From Mycoplasmopsis opalescens ATCC 27921 (GTDB taxonomy: Bacteria; Bacillota_I; Bacilli_A; Mycoplasmatales; Metamycoplasmataceae), in contig NZ_KL544019.1 in assembly GCF_000712185.1 (NCBI RefSeq), positions 74,956 through 138,955 on the forward strand: a stretch of DNA of 64,000 nucleotides. The letters are read 5' to 3'. The notes below the pieces were generated by a model. That model had not been told where the DNA came from and did no database searches. It saw only the letters and a list, made by a program, of their open reading frames with translations. The position numbers were made by a program, and so were the translations under genes. The stretch's first letter is position 1. The number at the start of each line of letters is the position of its first letter. Shown one piece after another: positions 29,669-40,151 of this stretch.

Positions 29669-31517
29669 TCTTGGTTCTTTCACTTTCTAGATAAAACATT
29701 AGCATTTGAATATCACTAGGATTTATACCGCTAATTCTAGAAGCTTGTCCAATTGTACTTGGTTTAATTTTAATTAATTTTTGCTTTGCTTCAATTGCAA
29801 TGTTATTAATTTTTGAATAATCTAAGTTAGCAGGAATTTTAATTTTTTCTAATTTAGTTAATTTAGCAGCGTCTGCTTTTTGTTTGTTAATGTAGCCATA
29901 TAAACGAATTGCAATTGTTAACTCTTCAACATAAGGAAAATCTTTAACCACATCATATGGATCAACCTCCGGTCTTGAAATAACCTTTAGTAAGGTTTGC
30001 CCATCAAAAATCTGATATTTTTGAGCTAATTCAGATTTGCCCGATAAGTAAGTATTATGTAGCTCTTCAATTTTTTGCTCAATCATTAAATATTTGTTTT
30101 TGACTGTATTATAGTAATTTTGGTCAATCATTCCAGCATAATAAGCATATTCTAATAAGCGAATATCTGCATTATCATTTCTTAATAATAAACGGTATTC
30201 GGCACGAGATGTTAACATTCTATAAGGCTCTTGTGTACCTTTTGTCACTAAATCATCAATTAAAACACCAATATAACTATCACTTCTTAATAGTTGTAAA
30301 GGCTCTTTATTTTCTAATCTTAAAGAAGCATTAATTCCAGCAATTAAACCTTGTCCTGCGGCCTCTTCATAACCACTAGTCCCATTAATTTGTCCTGCGC
30401 AATATAAATTATTCACTTTTTTAGTTTCTAGAGATGATTTTAATTGCATTGGGTCAATTGCATCGTATTCAATTGCATAAGCCCATTTTAAAACAGTTGC
30501 ATTTCTAAGCCCTGGTATAGTTTTGACAATTTTCTCTTGAATTTCGATCGGAAATGAGGTGCTTAAACCATTAACATAAGTAACATCGCCTTTACTAGTT
30601 TCTGGTTCGAAAAATATTTGATGTATTTCTTTGTCTGCGAACTTAACAATTTTATCTTCTATGGAAGGGCAATATCTTGGTCCAATTCCTTTAATTAATC
30701 CAGAATACATAGCACTTTTTTCAATGTTTTCTTGAATAATTCTATGGGTTTCTGGAGTTGTATAAGTTAGATAACAGGCAATTTGCTTAGGCATTTTAAT
30801 GTTTGACCTATTCGAAAAAGAAGTTTGAATATCATCCAATATTTCTTCTTCAACCTCATCATAATTTATGGTTGAAGAAATAATTCTTGGAGGCGTACCA
30901 GTTTTTAAACGTTGCAGCTCAAAACCTTTTAAGCGTAAACTGTTGCTCAATGCATCGCTTGTTGCTTCATTATCTGGACCCGAAACAATTGAACTATGAC
31001 CTCTTAAAACTCTAGAATCTAAATATGTTCCAGTTGTAATAACTCCAACTTTAGCATAATAAATATCATCTTTAAAGGTTTTAAAACCAATAAAATTATT
31101 GTTTTCATCGGTTAAAATTTCTTTAACCATATCTTCAACTAAAGTTAAGTTTTTTTCTTGCTCTAAATCTTCTAAAACTAGTGCAGAATAGGCTTCTTTG
31201 TCAATTTGAGCCCGTAAAGCCCTTACAGCAGGACCCTTTGATAAATTAAGCATTTTAAGTTGGATCATTGCTCTATCTGCCCATAAACCTTGCATTCCAC
31301 CTAATGCATCAATTTCTCTAGTTATGATACCTTTTGCTGGCCCCCCAATTGAAGGGTTACAAGGCATTTTCCCTAATTTATTTTTATCTAGCGAAATTAA
31401 AAGAGTTTTATGTTTCTTATGAGCTAAAGCGAATGCAGCTTCTAAACCTGCATGTCCTCCGCCAACAACAATTGCATCAAAATTTCCATCTATTTTTTCA
31501 TTCTTGTGATTAACCAT
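29655..31517 (-). CDS. mnmG: tRNA uridine-5-carboxymethylaminomethyl modification enzyme MnmG
   Basis: FAD protein, 620 residues, that works with MnmE to modify U34 of several tRNAs. The FAD-binding motif [12 protein letters not shown] (residues 17-28), the GidA signatures [15 protein letters not shown] and [17 protein letters not shown], and the C-terminal tRNA-binding helix ([15 protein letters not shown]) are present. There is no in-frame TGA. Transcribed with rlmH. Confidence 0.97.
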   Translation of the reverse strand: MVNHKNEKIDGNFDAIVVGGGHAGLEAAFALAHKKHKTLLISLDKNKLGKMPCNPSIGGPAKGIITREIDALGGMQGLWADRAMIQLKMLNLSKGPAVRALRAQIDKEAYSALVLEDLEQEKNLTLVEDMVKEILTDENNNFIGFKTFKDDIYYAKVGVITTGTYLDSRVLRGHSSIVSGPDNEATSDALSNSLRLKGFELQRLKTGTPPRIISSTINYDEVEEEILDDIQTSFSNRSNIKMPKQIACYLTYTTPETHRIIQENIEKSAMYSGLIKGIGPRYCPSIEDKIVKFADKEIHQIFFEPETSKGDVTYVNGLSTSFPIEIQEKIVKTIPGLRNATVLKWAYAIEYDAIDPMQLKSSLETKKVNNLYCAGQINGTSGYEEAAGQGLIAGINASLRLENKEPLQLLRSDSYIGVLIDDLVTKGTQEPYRMLTSRAEYRLLLRNDNADIRLLEYAYYAGMIDQNYYNTVKNKYLMIEQKIEELHNTYLSGKSELAQKYQIFDGQTLLKVISRPEVDPYDVVKDFPYVEELTIAIRLYGYINKQKADAAKLTKLEKIKIPANLDYSKINNIAIEAKQKLIKIKPSTIGQASRISGINPSDIQMLMFYLESERTKNEKN

Positions 31518-31581
31518 AATATTTATATTTTATTTTAATTCTTAAATTTTCAATGTATAATTCTTAGGCTTATTATCATGT

Positions 31582-31658
31582 GGCGGATGTGGTGAAGCGG
31601 TTAACACAGTGGGTTGTGGTCCCATCATGCGCGAGTTCGAATCTCGTCATCCGCCCCA
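31582..31658 (+). tRNA. tRNA-His (GTG)
   Basis: Extra G at -1 paired with C73, stem GCGGATG/CATCCGC, anticodon loop TTGTGGT between TGGG and CCCA, anticodon GTG, encoded CCA. Confidence 0.95.
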
Positions 31659-31689
31659 TTTTTTTTACATCCTTTTTTATTTAAATAAA

Positions 31690-31723
31690 AACCAAGAACA
31701 ATAAAAAATAATTATTCTTGATT
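31690..31723. terminator. Possible bidirectional terminator
   Basis: Hairpin CAAGAACAATA...TTATTCTTG with small imperfections, between tRNA-His and the end of the DUF2130 gene; weak U-runs. Confidence 0.35.
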
Positions 31724-31727
31724 CATT

Positions 31728-31765
31728 TGATAATAATTCACCTGCACTACAGGATTTTTAGCTAA
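31728..31765. repeat. Copy of dispersed imperfect palindrome
   Basis: Core CCTGCACTACAGG (31741-31753) followed by ATTTTTAGC; downstream of the DUF2130 gene. Confidence 0.5.
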
Positions 31766-31777
31766 ATTTAAAATAAA

Positions 31778-33349
31778 TTATTCTGATTCTTCATCATCTA
31801 GTAAAAAGTCATTTGCTTTATTTAATGACTCAGATAATTCTTTAATTTTTTGTTTTGTTATTTTAAAACTATTTATTTTTGTTTTAAATTTTTCAATTGT
31901 AGTATTAATCAATTCATCGGCCATTAGTTGATTTTTTGTAGCTAGTTCTAAAATATTAGTGGCATTTTTTTCTATTTCTTCATTATTATCTAATATTTTT
32001 TTTACATTATTACCTAACTTTTTAAAAGCATGGGAAGTTAAAATTTTATCTCTTATTCCATCTATAACATCCTTGATTTCTTCAACAGTAGCATATTGTT
32101 CTTTTAATTCTTGACCGAGTTTAAGTTCATCAATAAATTTGTGGTGGATTGCCTCTATTAAAGATAAAAATAAAATGAAATATTGTGGTCTTACAACATA
32201 TGTATCTTTAACACTATTGCCATTATTGTCGTAATTAATTCTCCATATTGGTAATGAAAATTCTGGTTCCAACTCCGTTACTAAAAGCGCATATTTACAG
32301 TGCTTTTTGTTTGCATCTTCTCTTAATTTTGCAATATGATTTATATTTTTTTTAGATCCCTTACCAATTGTATTTTTCATTTCACACATGACGCTGGTTA
32401 GGATCTCATTTTGATTTTCTGGATTATAAACGCTAAAAATATAATCCCCTTTTGTGCCTTCAATTACCTCATTATCTTTTTCTAATTTAGAAAAAGTGAA
32501 AGAATTCATTTGTGCATTTCTAAATTCAGTTTCACATCATTTTTCAAGTTCTTCACCAAGCTCTTTATTATTCAAAAGTAATCTTCCGCGTTCTAATTTA
32601 TTATTTTTTTCTTTTAATAAATTAATTTGCTCGTCTTTTTCTTCTCTTAATTTTTTAAGTTCTTCAGCTTTTTTATCCAATTCTAATTTTTGTTTTTTTT
32701 CTAATTCAAGCCTTAAATCATTAAGAGAATCCTTTTCACGTTTTGTAAATTCTTCTATTTTTTGATTCAAATTATCCTGTAGTTGGCTGATTTTAGTATC
32801 TTTTTCATTTCTGAGTTTTTCCAGTTCATCTGCTTTTAAGTTATTTATTTTTTCTTTATATTCACTAATTTCTTTCTCTATTCCAGAAGCAATATCTTTT
32901 TGCAATGTCAACTTATTATTATTAATCTCTTTGTCTTTGCTTTCAATATCTTTGTTTAATAATGATATACTGTTATTTAGCTGTTGAATAGTACTTTCCA
33001 AATTTATAATTTGAGATTTTAACTGCTCAGATTCAGCATCAAATTGTTTAGTTAATTTATTTTCAGTTTCTAAAATAGCTTTGTTTTTTTCGATATCTTT
33101 TTTTTCTGTTAGATAATCTTTTTCTTTTGCAAAGTTTTCTTCAAGCTGTTTTCCATATTCTGTTAATTTGGCTTGGATTTTTTGTTCCACTAATATATCT
33201 TTTTGATAATCAAATTCTTTTTCTAAATTACTTAAATCAATTTCAATTTTATCTCTTAAGTCGATTATATCGCCAACTTTGGCATCTTCTTCTAACCTAA
33301 TAGTGTATTTATTAATAACACTGAATTTAACAAATTTACTTTTTTCCAT
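31778..33349 (-). CDS. DUF2130 domain protein with long coiled coil
   Basis: A 523-residue protein of unknown function. Residues ~1-40 form a short beta-rich head (KYTIRLEEDAKVGDIIDL), ~45-270 a continuous Lys/Glu/Leu coiled coil, and from ~270 the DUF2130 domain: GEELEKWCETEFRNAQ, then EGTKGDYIFSVYN and LTSVMCEMKNT (the GxKGDFIF and E-K pattern resembling a nuclease-fold core), KHCKYALLVTELEP, and VVRPQYFILFL. The TGA at 32537-32539 is Trp and joins two frames that look separate under the standard code. Start at 33349 is chosen for the AGGGG site eight bases upstream. Confidence 0.8.
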
Positions 33350-33354
33350 ATCCA

Positions 33355-33395
33355 TTCCCCTAAAAAACCTATAAAACAGTATTTTTGGCAACAAA
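33355..33395. repeat. Weak copy of dispersed imperfect palindrome
   Basis: CTAAAAAACCTATAAAACAG followed by TATTTTTGG; overlaps the DUF2130 ribosome site. Confidence 0.3.
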
Positions 33396-33476
33396 TTATT
33401 TTTACATAATTTAAATTAAAATAATCAAAAATATTGCTTTATTTAATTATACTTTTTTAAGTTTAATTTTGTTATA

Positions 33477-33488
33477 TATAATTAAATT
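33477..33488 (+). promoter_or_regulatory. yigZ -10 element, leaderless start
   Basis: TATAAT (33477-33482) then exactly six bases (TAAATT) then the yigZ ATG; no Shine-Dalgarno. Confidence 0.6.
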
Positions 33489-33872
33489 ATGGAATTTCAA
33501 TACTACGAAATTAAAAAATCTCGCTTTTATTCGATTGCCTATAAAATTGTAGATCGCAAACAAATTAATGAATTTAAGACTAAAACTTTGGAAATGTTAA
33601 ATATTAAAAAAAGCCCCAATCACATTTGCTATGGTTATTATTTTCGTGAAAATGGAATAATTGTCGGTGGCTTTGATGATGATGGCGAGCCTAAAGGCAC
33701 AGCTGGCAAACCAATTAGGGACTTAATAATTAAATCCAACACTGAAGGCATTATAATCTTTGTAATACGCTACTTTGGCGGAAAAATGCTTGGTGCGGGA
33801 GGTTTAGGTCGAGCTTATAACAATTCCGCTTCATTAGCCTTAAAAGGCTATAAACAGCTAGAATTAGTTTAA
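33489..33872 (+). CDS. yigZ: YigZ/IMPACT-family protein (UPF0029)
   Basis: A 127-residue protein with the N-terminal IMPACT domain: KKSRFYSIAYKI, HICYGYYF, GFDDDGEPKGTAGKPIRDLI and IFVIRYFGGKMLGAGGLGRAYNNSA are the family core motifs. Longer homologues have a second ferredoxin-like domain, absent here. The family is linked to translation regulation (eukaryotic IMPACT), with unknown bacterial role. Nine bases before coaE in one operon. Confidence 0.93.
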   Translation: MEFQYYEIKKSRFYSIAYKIVDRKQINEFKTKTLEMLNIKKSPNHICYGYYFRENGIIVGGFDDDGEPKGTAGKPIRDLIIKSNTEGIIIFVIRYFGGKMLGAGGLGRAYNNSASLALKGYKQLELV

Positions 33873-33881
33873 GGGAGAAAT

Positions 33882-34445
33882 ATGATTGCAATAATTGGTA
33901 AAATAGGCTCTGGAAAAAGCACATTTATTAATTTCCTTCAAAAGAATAAATATAAAACATTGGTTTGTGATGATTTTTTAGCAATATCTTATTTAAAAGA
34001 TAATTCAACTTATAATGCTGTAAATAGCCATTTTGGAACAAAATTAAATAATGCATATGGGCTCGATAAGAATAAGATCAGAACTCTATATCAAACTGAT
34101 GACAAAGAAGCGGATAAATTTAATCAAATCATTGAAAAAATAATTAAGGAAGAATTAATAAAAAATAATTATGATTTTGTAGAAATTCCTTTGTTAATTG
34201 ATAAAAATATTGACTATTCCGACTTATTTTCTTCAATTATATGAATTAATAATTCGGAAAAACAAAGGCAGCAAAATATTATCAAAGCTCTAAAAAAACC
34301 AGAAACAGTTAAAATTATGGATTTAAAAAATGATCCTAAAGAAATTTTTAAAAAGCTAAAAGGTGAAAAAAACCTTATAAAAATCACGACAGACAATATA
34401 AAATTAACTTTACAATCTATCGGCACAGATACCTTTTACACTTAA
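33882..34445 (+). CDS. coaE: Dephospho-CoA kinase
   Basis: Last enzyme of coenzyme A synthesis, ATP-dependent, 187 residues. The P-loop GKIGSGKST is at residues 6-14, CDDF near 30, and EIPLLID near 106 with the acid residue of the CoaE core. The gene contains a TGA at 34242-34244 (Trp), followed by NNSEKQRQQNI, which stands where CoaE has the Q..R R lid motif. Ribosome site GGGAG. The stop is within the terminator hairpin. Confidence 0.9.
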
Positions 34446-34462
34446 GAACAAGGTATTTTTTT
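34429..34462 (+). terminator. Terminator of yigZ-coaE
   Basis: Stem ATACCTT/AAGGTAT encloses the coaE stop codon and is followed by a T-run. Confidence 0.7.
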
Positions 34463-34940
34463 GTGTACTTTTTTAATTTAAAAAAAATATTTTTTTTCAT
34501 TTTTCCAACACAAACAAAAAAAGAAAAAAATAAAATAGAAATATTTGTTTTTGACTGATTAATAAATATTGTAAATAGATTAAAAAAGTAAAATGGAAAA
34601 TAAAAATTTTTAATATTTTTAAACCGAAAATTAAATATTCATTTCTCGAAATATGAAAATATTTTTTTCAAAAAAAATTTAATTGTTTTTAGGGAAAAAA
34701 ATAGGGAAAAAAACCTAATAAAATAATCGTGGATAAGTTTTTAAAAATGAAAAAAGTTGATTAAATGGTTGATATTAAGATGAAAAAATGAACTTTTAAT
34801 GCTATATGTATGTTTATAACCATCCTTATAATCTAGGGAAAAATACACAAAGTCAGAAAATATTTTTTTTCTGCTTTAGCATAATCTAAAATAGTTATAA
34901 AGGGTCGAAAAGCCCTATATTTTTGGCGGAGGTTATTTAT
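34446..34940. other. Intergenic region upstream of dnaB
   Basis: About 495 bases of very AT-rich DNA. Visible items: TATAAT at 34827-34832, one near-consensus DnaA box (CGTGGATAA, complement TTATCCACG, near 34728), a small AGGG/CCCT hairpin at 34901-34916, and the strong ribosome site GGCGGAGG before dnaB. No ORF and no box cluster, so I do not call an origin. Confidence 0.5.
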
Positions 34941-35933
34941 ATGATTTCACATATTCAATATCATTATTTTTCTATTGGTTCAACGACTGATATTCATGGT
35001 GAAGATTTAAAAAATCTCCGTACTTTTTATACTCCGATTTTAGGCTCTGACGCTATTTTACTTTATGAATATTTAAGAGATTTATACGTAAACAATACCC
35101 AAGAAGCCGGTTATTATGATTATGAGAATTTATGCACATTGTTATCTATGTCTCAAAAACAACTAAATGATGCTCGAATCAAATTAGAAAGTGTTTCATT
35201 ACTTAGCACTTTTATAGATGAATATAATCGTAAAACAATGTTTATGCTTGATAAACCTTTAAATAAACAAGGTTTTAGAAGTAATTTATTGCTTGCAAAT
35301 AAACTAACTAAAATCATTGGCCGTCAAAATTTTGATAAATTACTTGGATTGGAACGAAATATTTATTTAACTAAAACTAAGTATTTAGTTGATGTTTCTG
35401 CAAAATATGATGATGTTTTTAATATCCAAGATGACTTATTAATTAATAATTTACAAAAAAACGACAAAGCCGAATTAGACAGTTCACAATTGACTACTTC
35501 TGAAATTAATGTTGCCTTACAAGAAAAATTAGAATTAAATTCATTCCAATACCCTAATCCATACGAAGCAATACTAAAAACCGACTCTAGATTCTTTTAT
35601 TCACAATTGACAGGACAATTCCCTTCTTTAAATATCATTAATTTAATAAAAAATTGTAGAGATAATACATTTAATGACCCTTGCATTAATTTAATTTTTT
35701 ATTATGCATATGAATCTAATAATAAAATAGTTTATGCTTATGTCGATAAAATAGTAAAAGACTTTATTAAAAAAGGAATTGATAATTTCGAAAATATTGA
35801 AAAATACTTGGATCAAATGCTAAAGGCTAAAAACGGTTCATTAATTAGCAAAAAAGATCTTTATAAAGCTACTTACTATCAAAATTTAGCTCGAATCGAA
35901 AACGATATCCATAGAGGTAGCGATGAATATTAA
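34941..35933 (+). CDS. dnaB: DnaB/DnaD-like replication initiation protein
   Basis: A 330-residue protein directly upstream of and overlapping a DnaI-like loader, the Firmicute dnaB-dnaI order. The N-terminal winged-helix region (TFYTPILGSDAILLYEYLRDLY) resembles DnaB/DnaD N-domains, and FYYAYESNNKIVYAYVDKIVKDFIKKGIDNFENIEKYLD resembles the C-terminal DnaB_2 domain. It would help load the replicative helicase. Start ATG at 34941 is chosen for the GGCGGAGG site; an upstream TTG frame (34923) overlaps that site. Confidence 0.8.
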   Translation: MISHIQYHYFSIGSTTDIHGEDLKNLRTFYTPILGSDAILLYEYLRDLYVNNTQEAGYYDYENLCTLLSMSQKQLNDARIKLESVSLLSTFIDEYNRKTMFMLDKPLNKQGFRSNLLLANKLTKIIGRQNFDKLLGLERNIYLTKTKYLVDVSAKYDDVFNIQDDLLINNLQKNDKAELDSSQLTTSEINVALQEKLELNSFQYPNPYEAILKTDSRFFYSQLTGQFPSLNIINLIKNCRDNTFNDPCINLIFYYAYESNNKIVYAYVDKIVKDFIKKGIDNFENIEKYLDQMLKAKNGSLISKKDLYKATYYQNLARIENDIHRGSDEY

Positions 35934-36789
35934 AGATTTTTTTAAAGAGGATAATCGTCTGACTGATGCAAAGGAAGCAAGAAAGAAGACAATTGAGACA
36001 ATCAAAAGTGATAACTTATTAATTGAATTAATTGAAGAACTAGATATTACCGATGATGAAATAATTGAATATTTACCTGATATAATAGAATTTAGAAATT
36101 TTGCTCAAAATCGTAAACATTATCCATATATCTACATTGCAACTAGAGATGATGGAAAATTAAATTTGCTTAATAAAACTGTAAATAAGAGATTTTTGAG
36201 ACAAATCAGACTTAATGAAAATTTATGATTCACCGATATAACGAACATAAATCGAAACATTACTTTACGTCAGTTGGTTGCTTCGAACGAAAGCACAAAA
36301 GCTTTAAAAACCTACATTTCATCTTTGCCTAATCTTATTAAAAACAATAAGCAAGTTAATAATATATATGTATATGGAAAAAGCGGCTCAGGTAAATCAT
36401 TTATATCAATGTGTTTAGCTGTTTATTGTTCAGTACATAATGTAAGTAGTGCTTATGTCAAAGCAAACCAATTACAAGCAGCACTAAATGCCAAAGATAA
36501 ATTATTGTCGGCCGATATGATTAATAAACTCAAAATAGTAAAAGTTTTAAATATCGATGATATCGGCATGGAACGTAAATCCCCTTACTTTTTATTAGAT
36601 GTAATATATGACATAATAGAGCATAGAAAAAATAATAATTTACCCACAAATATTTTTAGTCCCTTTCCATTAGAACAACTCTTTGAGATGTATCAAAAAC
36701 ATAAATATTTTGAAGGTGAAAAAACAAGATTACAAATCTTTAGAGATATATTAAAAACTAAATCAAAGATATACAGTTTAGATGAATAA
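35923..36789 (+). CDS. dnaI: Primosomal protein DnaI-like helicase loader
   Basis: AAA+ ATPase of 288 residues that loads the replicative helicase. The N-terminal helicase-interaction domain (residues ~1-110) contains YIYIATRDDGKLNLL. Walker A is YGKSGSGKSFIS near residue 150 and Walker B VLNIDDIGMERKSPY near 210; the C-terminal part (NNLPTNIFSPFPLEQLF) fits the IstB/DnaC/DnaI family. TGA at 36226-36228 is Trp. It overlaps dnaB by 11 bases. Confidence 0.88.
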
Positions 36790-36795
36790 AAAGAT

Positions 36796-36823
36796 AGCAA
36801 GAAAACATTTCCTTGCTTTTTAT
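36796..36823 (+). terminator. Terminator of dnaB-dnaI
   Basis: Stem AGCAAG/CTTGCT with a 10-base loop and a TTTTTATTT run. Confidence 0.7.
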
Positions 36824-36825
36824 TT

Positions 36826-36850
36826 AAAAAGCCTGTACTACAGGCTTTTT
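36826..36850 (-). terminator. Terminator of pst operon, built on the dispersed palindrome
   Basis: Perfect inverted repeat AAAAAGCCTGTA-C-TACAGGCTTTTT. Its core CTGTACTACAG is identical to the repeat copy at 18661. The phoU stop codon (36838-36840) lies in the middle of it. Confidence 0.75.
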
Positions 36851-37533
36851 TCTTGATTTAATTTTCTTCTAAAATATTCCGGATCATGAATAAAAACAAT
36901 GTTTTCAATAATATTTTCTAATCTTTCCATTATACGATTGTAATTATGGAAAATAAGTCCGATTCTAATTCTGTGTTTTTGACTAAATAATAAAACATCC
37001 TCAAAATCTTTGATTAAATTATTTAAAACATTTTGATAATAATTATCAAATTCATTCATTTCCTTCATGAATGATTCAAAAAAATCAACCGCTTCCATAT
37101 TGGTTACTTTAGCTAAAAATTTTTCAAAAATAAGATAAATATAATTAATTATCTCTAATAGCCGCCTTTGCAAAAACTCAGGCATTATTTTCATTTTGTT
37201 ATGTGATTTAATATTTAAATCAATATAGTCACAAATTCTTTCAATATCTCTAATTGAATTTAATGCGCAGACATACCATCTTAAGTGTGTTAACAAAGGC
37301 TGATCTTTGGATAAATCTCAAATTAATTCTTCTGTTAAATCAAGGTGCATTAAATCACTTTGCTTTTCTAAATCATCTATTTCTTTAACACCATTAACTA
37401 TATTTTCCTCATTAAAATTTTCAATAATTGCTTTATATTTTGAAAACATATCGAAAGCAAATTTAAGATAATTGTTGAAATTTTCAATAATTGTTTCTTC
37501 ACTACGCTTTAGTAATGTATAGTTTTGTGACAT
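36838..37533 (-). CDS. phoU: Phosphate transport regulator PhoU
   Basis: A 231-residue all-helical protein, last gene of the pst operon, one base after pstB. Metal-binding helix motifs appear degenerate (EIDDLEKQSDLMHLDLTEEL and SIRDIERICDYIDLNI, the latter matching the ERI.D...NI repeat of PhoU). It restrains phosphate import through the Pst complex. TGA at 37318-37320 is Trp. The stop codon is inside the terminator hairpin. Confidence 0.86.
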
Positions 37534-37534
37534 C

Positions 37535-38299
37535 TTAAGCCTTCTTTCCTGTTAGATAATTTTTAGTTTGAAGCATCTTTGGATTTGTAAAAATTGTTCT
37601 AGTTTTATCATATTCTATCAATTTTCCTGCATCGAAGTAAGCAGTGTAATCACTGACCCTTTGTGCTTGGGACATTGAGTGAGTAACTAAAATGATTGTA
37701 TAATCATTTTTCAGCTCCATTATTAGTGTTTCAATTTTTTGAGTCGCAATTGGATCTAATGAAGATGTGGGTTCATCCATTAATAAAACCTCTGGACGCA
37801 AAGCAATTGTTCTTGCAATTGATAATCGTTGTTTTTGTCCTCCAGATAGACTTTCGGCTTGATAATTTAATTTATCTTTAACTTCATCGTATAAAGCTGC
37901 GTCAATTAATGCTTGTTTGACTCGTTCATCCAATAAGTTTTTATCGCGGATGCCAATATTCCTTAATCCTAAAGCTATATTTTCATATATAGACATAGGA
38001 AACACAGAAGGAGTTTGTAAAATCATTCCTACTTTTGTTCTTAAAACAATATCACTATAGGCTTTTTGGTCAAATAAGTCTTTATTATCAAAATAAACTT
38101 CACCAGTATAAAAGCCACCTGAGTAATCCTTATAAATGCGATTAAAAATTCGCAAAAGTGTGCTTTTTCCACATCCTGATGGACCTATAAAAGCCACAGT
38201 TTTCTTTTCAGGAATATTCATATTTATTTCATAAAGAGCTTGCTTATCTTTTGAATAATAAAAATTAAGATTATTTATTTCAAAAATATTTTTATTCAT
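37535..38299 (-). CDS. pstB: Phosphate ABC transporter ATPase PstB
   Basis: A 254-residue ATPase: Walker A GPSGCGKST, Q-loop GMILQTPSVFPMSIYENIA, signature LSGGQKQRLSIARTIA, Walker B VLLMDEPTSSLDP, switch His in VTHSM. It powers phosphate import with the fused permease. Start ATG at 38299 has GGGGAG upstream and overlaps the permease stop by eight bases. The longer frame starting at 38338 is rejected for lack of a ribosome site. Confidence 0.96.
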   Translation of the reverse strand: MNKNIFEINNLNFYYSKDKQALYEINMNIPEKKTVAFIGPSGCGKSTLLRIFNRIYKDYSGGFYTGEVYFDNKDLFDQKAYSDIVLRTKVGMILQTPSVFPMSIYENIALGLRNIGIRDKNLLDERVKQALIDAALYDEVKDKLNYQAESLSGGQKQRLSIARTIALRPEVLLMDEPTSSLDPIATQKIETLIMELKNDYTIILVTHSMSQAQRVSDYTAYFDAGKLIEYDKTRTIFTNPKMLQTKNYLTGKKA

Positions 38300-40127
38300 A
38301 AATCTCCCCACTGCGCTTTTTAATTTGCTTCTTTTCAATATTTAACTTAATTTTTGGTAAAGCAAAAGTACTAAAGGCATATAAACCTAAATACATTATT
38401 AAATAAATAAAAGCACATTCATACATAATATTTAATGCATTAGCTCGATTAGAAACTAATTGTGCACCCATTCTTGTTGTTAAAAATTGGCCAAACAATA
38501 ATAATGAAAAACCTTTTGAAGAAGTTAAACCACTAGTTAAAGTGAATGCAACACTTTCGGCTGCAAATGTGGCAAAACCAATAATTAAAGCATCAATTAA
38601 TGAAGGTCATAAAGCTGGAAAAATAATTTTATAAATTACTTTGTGTTTCGAAAACCCTAGTGAATAAGCAGTTAAACGTATTTCGGAAGCAATTTTATTG
38701 TATGAACTATTTATATTTTTTAACATGTTTGGCATAATGATTAATACACCAGTAAGCATCGCTGCTAATAAGCTGCCTGAACTTTTACCGCCAAGTGATC
38801 AGCCGAATAAATGGATAAAAATAGCATACCCAAATAAGCCATGGATTAATGTTGGTATAGCCGAATATGAATCTATAAAAATTCATAATCCTTTTTTAAT
38901 TGATTTATTTAATAAATACTCATTAATATAAATTACTACAAAAAGTGAAAGCGACAAGGCAATTAATATTGCCCAAGCAGCTGCATACACTAAGTTTAAA
39001 AGAGCTCGTGAAGTAGAATCATAATCAGTTGTAAAAATTGTATTATTAGCTTGGATTGTGGATTTAAAACCATTATAAATAATATCTATACCTACCGATA
39101 GCATCATTATTGCAGCAATAATAAAAGCTAAAATTTCCCAGCATAAAGCATTGATGTGATAAGCTTTATTTAAAGACTTATTATTGGATTTTTTTAATAA
39201 TTTATCAAATAAACTTTGTTGCCAATTTATCTGTTTTACAGGTTTTTTGGCTGCAAAAATATTTCAAATTGTTATTGTAATTAAGATAGTTAATAATAGT
39301 ATTAGAGCATAAATATAAAGCGCATATTGCTGAGCTATTCCTCCACTTTCACTAAAATAATTGCTTTGAATAAATACAGAAATAGGTTTTAAAGAAGATT
39401 TTAAAAGCGTAATAAAATCAGAGTTATAAACTTGTAAATAATTTTGATTAGACAAGATATAAGATAGCGCAGCTACTTCGGCCATACTTTTAGTAAAACC
39501 AATCATATAAGCTTTATATTTTTCAACTTTAATTTCTTTTAAAATAATTTTATAAATAATTTGGCTATCATTTAAACCTAATGTTAAGGCTGCTAATTTT
39601 TTATTTTTATCAACCTTGTCAAAAGCAATAATTAAATTATTAGTTATTATTGGAGTAGTTATAAAAACCATTAAAAAGATTGCATTAATTAAATCTCGTC
39701 CACTTTTTGAGCCGAAAATAAATTGGTTTGTCTTTGCTAAAACAATCAAAGCAAATAGACCGTAGACAACTGAGGGTAAAACTGAGCTAACTTTAATAAA
39801 ATATTTTAGCCATCTTACTAATTTCTGTCTTTTCAAGCGAAATTGCACAAAAATTGCTATTCTAAGAGCTAATGGGCAACTTATAATTAAAACAAAAAAC
39901 GCGATTAAGAAGCTGGTTAATAATGGTAGCCATATTCCAGCACTAAGTGAACCATAATTAAAATTAAGGGATAAGATTTTTACCCCAAACTCTTTAAATC
40001 CGAAAGAAGAACTAATTAAAATAAATAAAATTATGCCTAAAAAGACCGATACAACGAATGTTGAAATTGTAGCCACAAATACTTGATTTATTTTATCGTT
40101 TTTAACATCTTTGTTATTTAAAGACAT
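38292..40127 (-). CDS. pstA: Fused phosphate permease PstC-PstA
   Basis: One frame of 612 codons covers both permeases: the PstC half (residues ~1-290) with EAA loop AALTLGLNDSQIIYKIILKE, and the PstA half (~320-611) with EAA loop AYSLGFSKHKVIYKIIFPAL. About twelve hydrophobic segments. Fusion of the two permeases is known in other mycoplasmas. TGA codons at 39264-39266 and 38883-38885 are Trp and would otherwise split the gene. No Shine-Dalgarno: TATAAT ends six bases before the ATG. Confidence 0.92.
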
Positions 40128-40151
40128 AACAATATTATATATAATTTAGTT
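40128..40151. promoter_or_regulatory. Symmetric bidirectional promoter pstCA / pstS
   Basis: The two divergent ATGs are 24 bases apart. The centre is a perfect palindrome ATTATATATAAT (40134-40145) that supplies TATAAT on both strands, each exactly six bases from its ATG. Neither gene has a ribosome site, so both mRNAs should be leaderless. Confidence 0.75.

Noticed and set aside
34446-34940. Possible chromosomal origin upstream of dnaB-dnaI (AT-rich, one TTATCCACG box)
   Set aside because: Only one near-consensus DnaA box, no dnaA or dnaN nearby, and the AT content is like other spacers here.
38292-40127. Separate broken pstC and pstA genes
   Set aside because: The apparent breaks are TGA (Trp) codons in one continuous frame, and fused Pst permeases are known in mycoplasmas.
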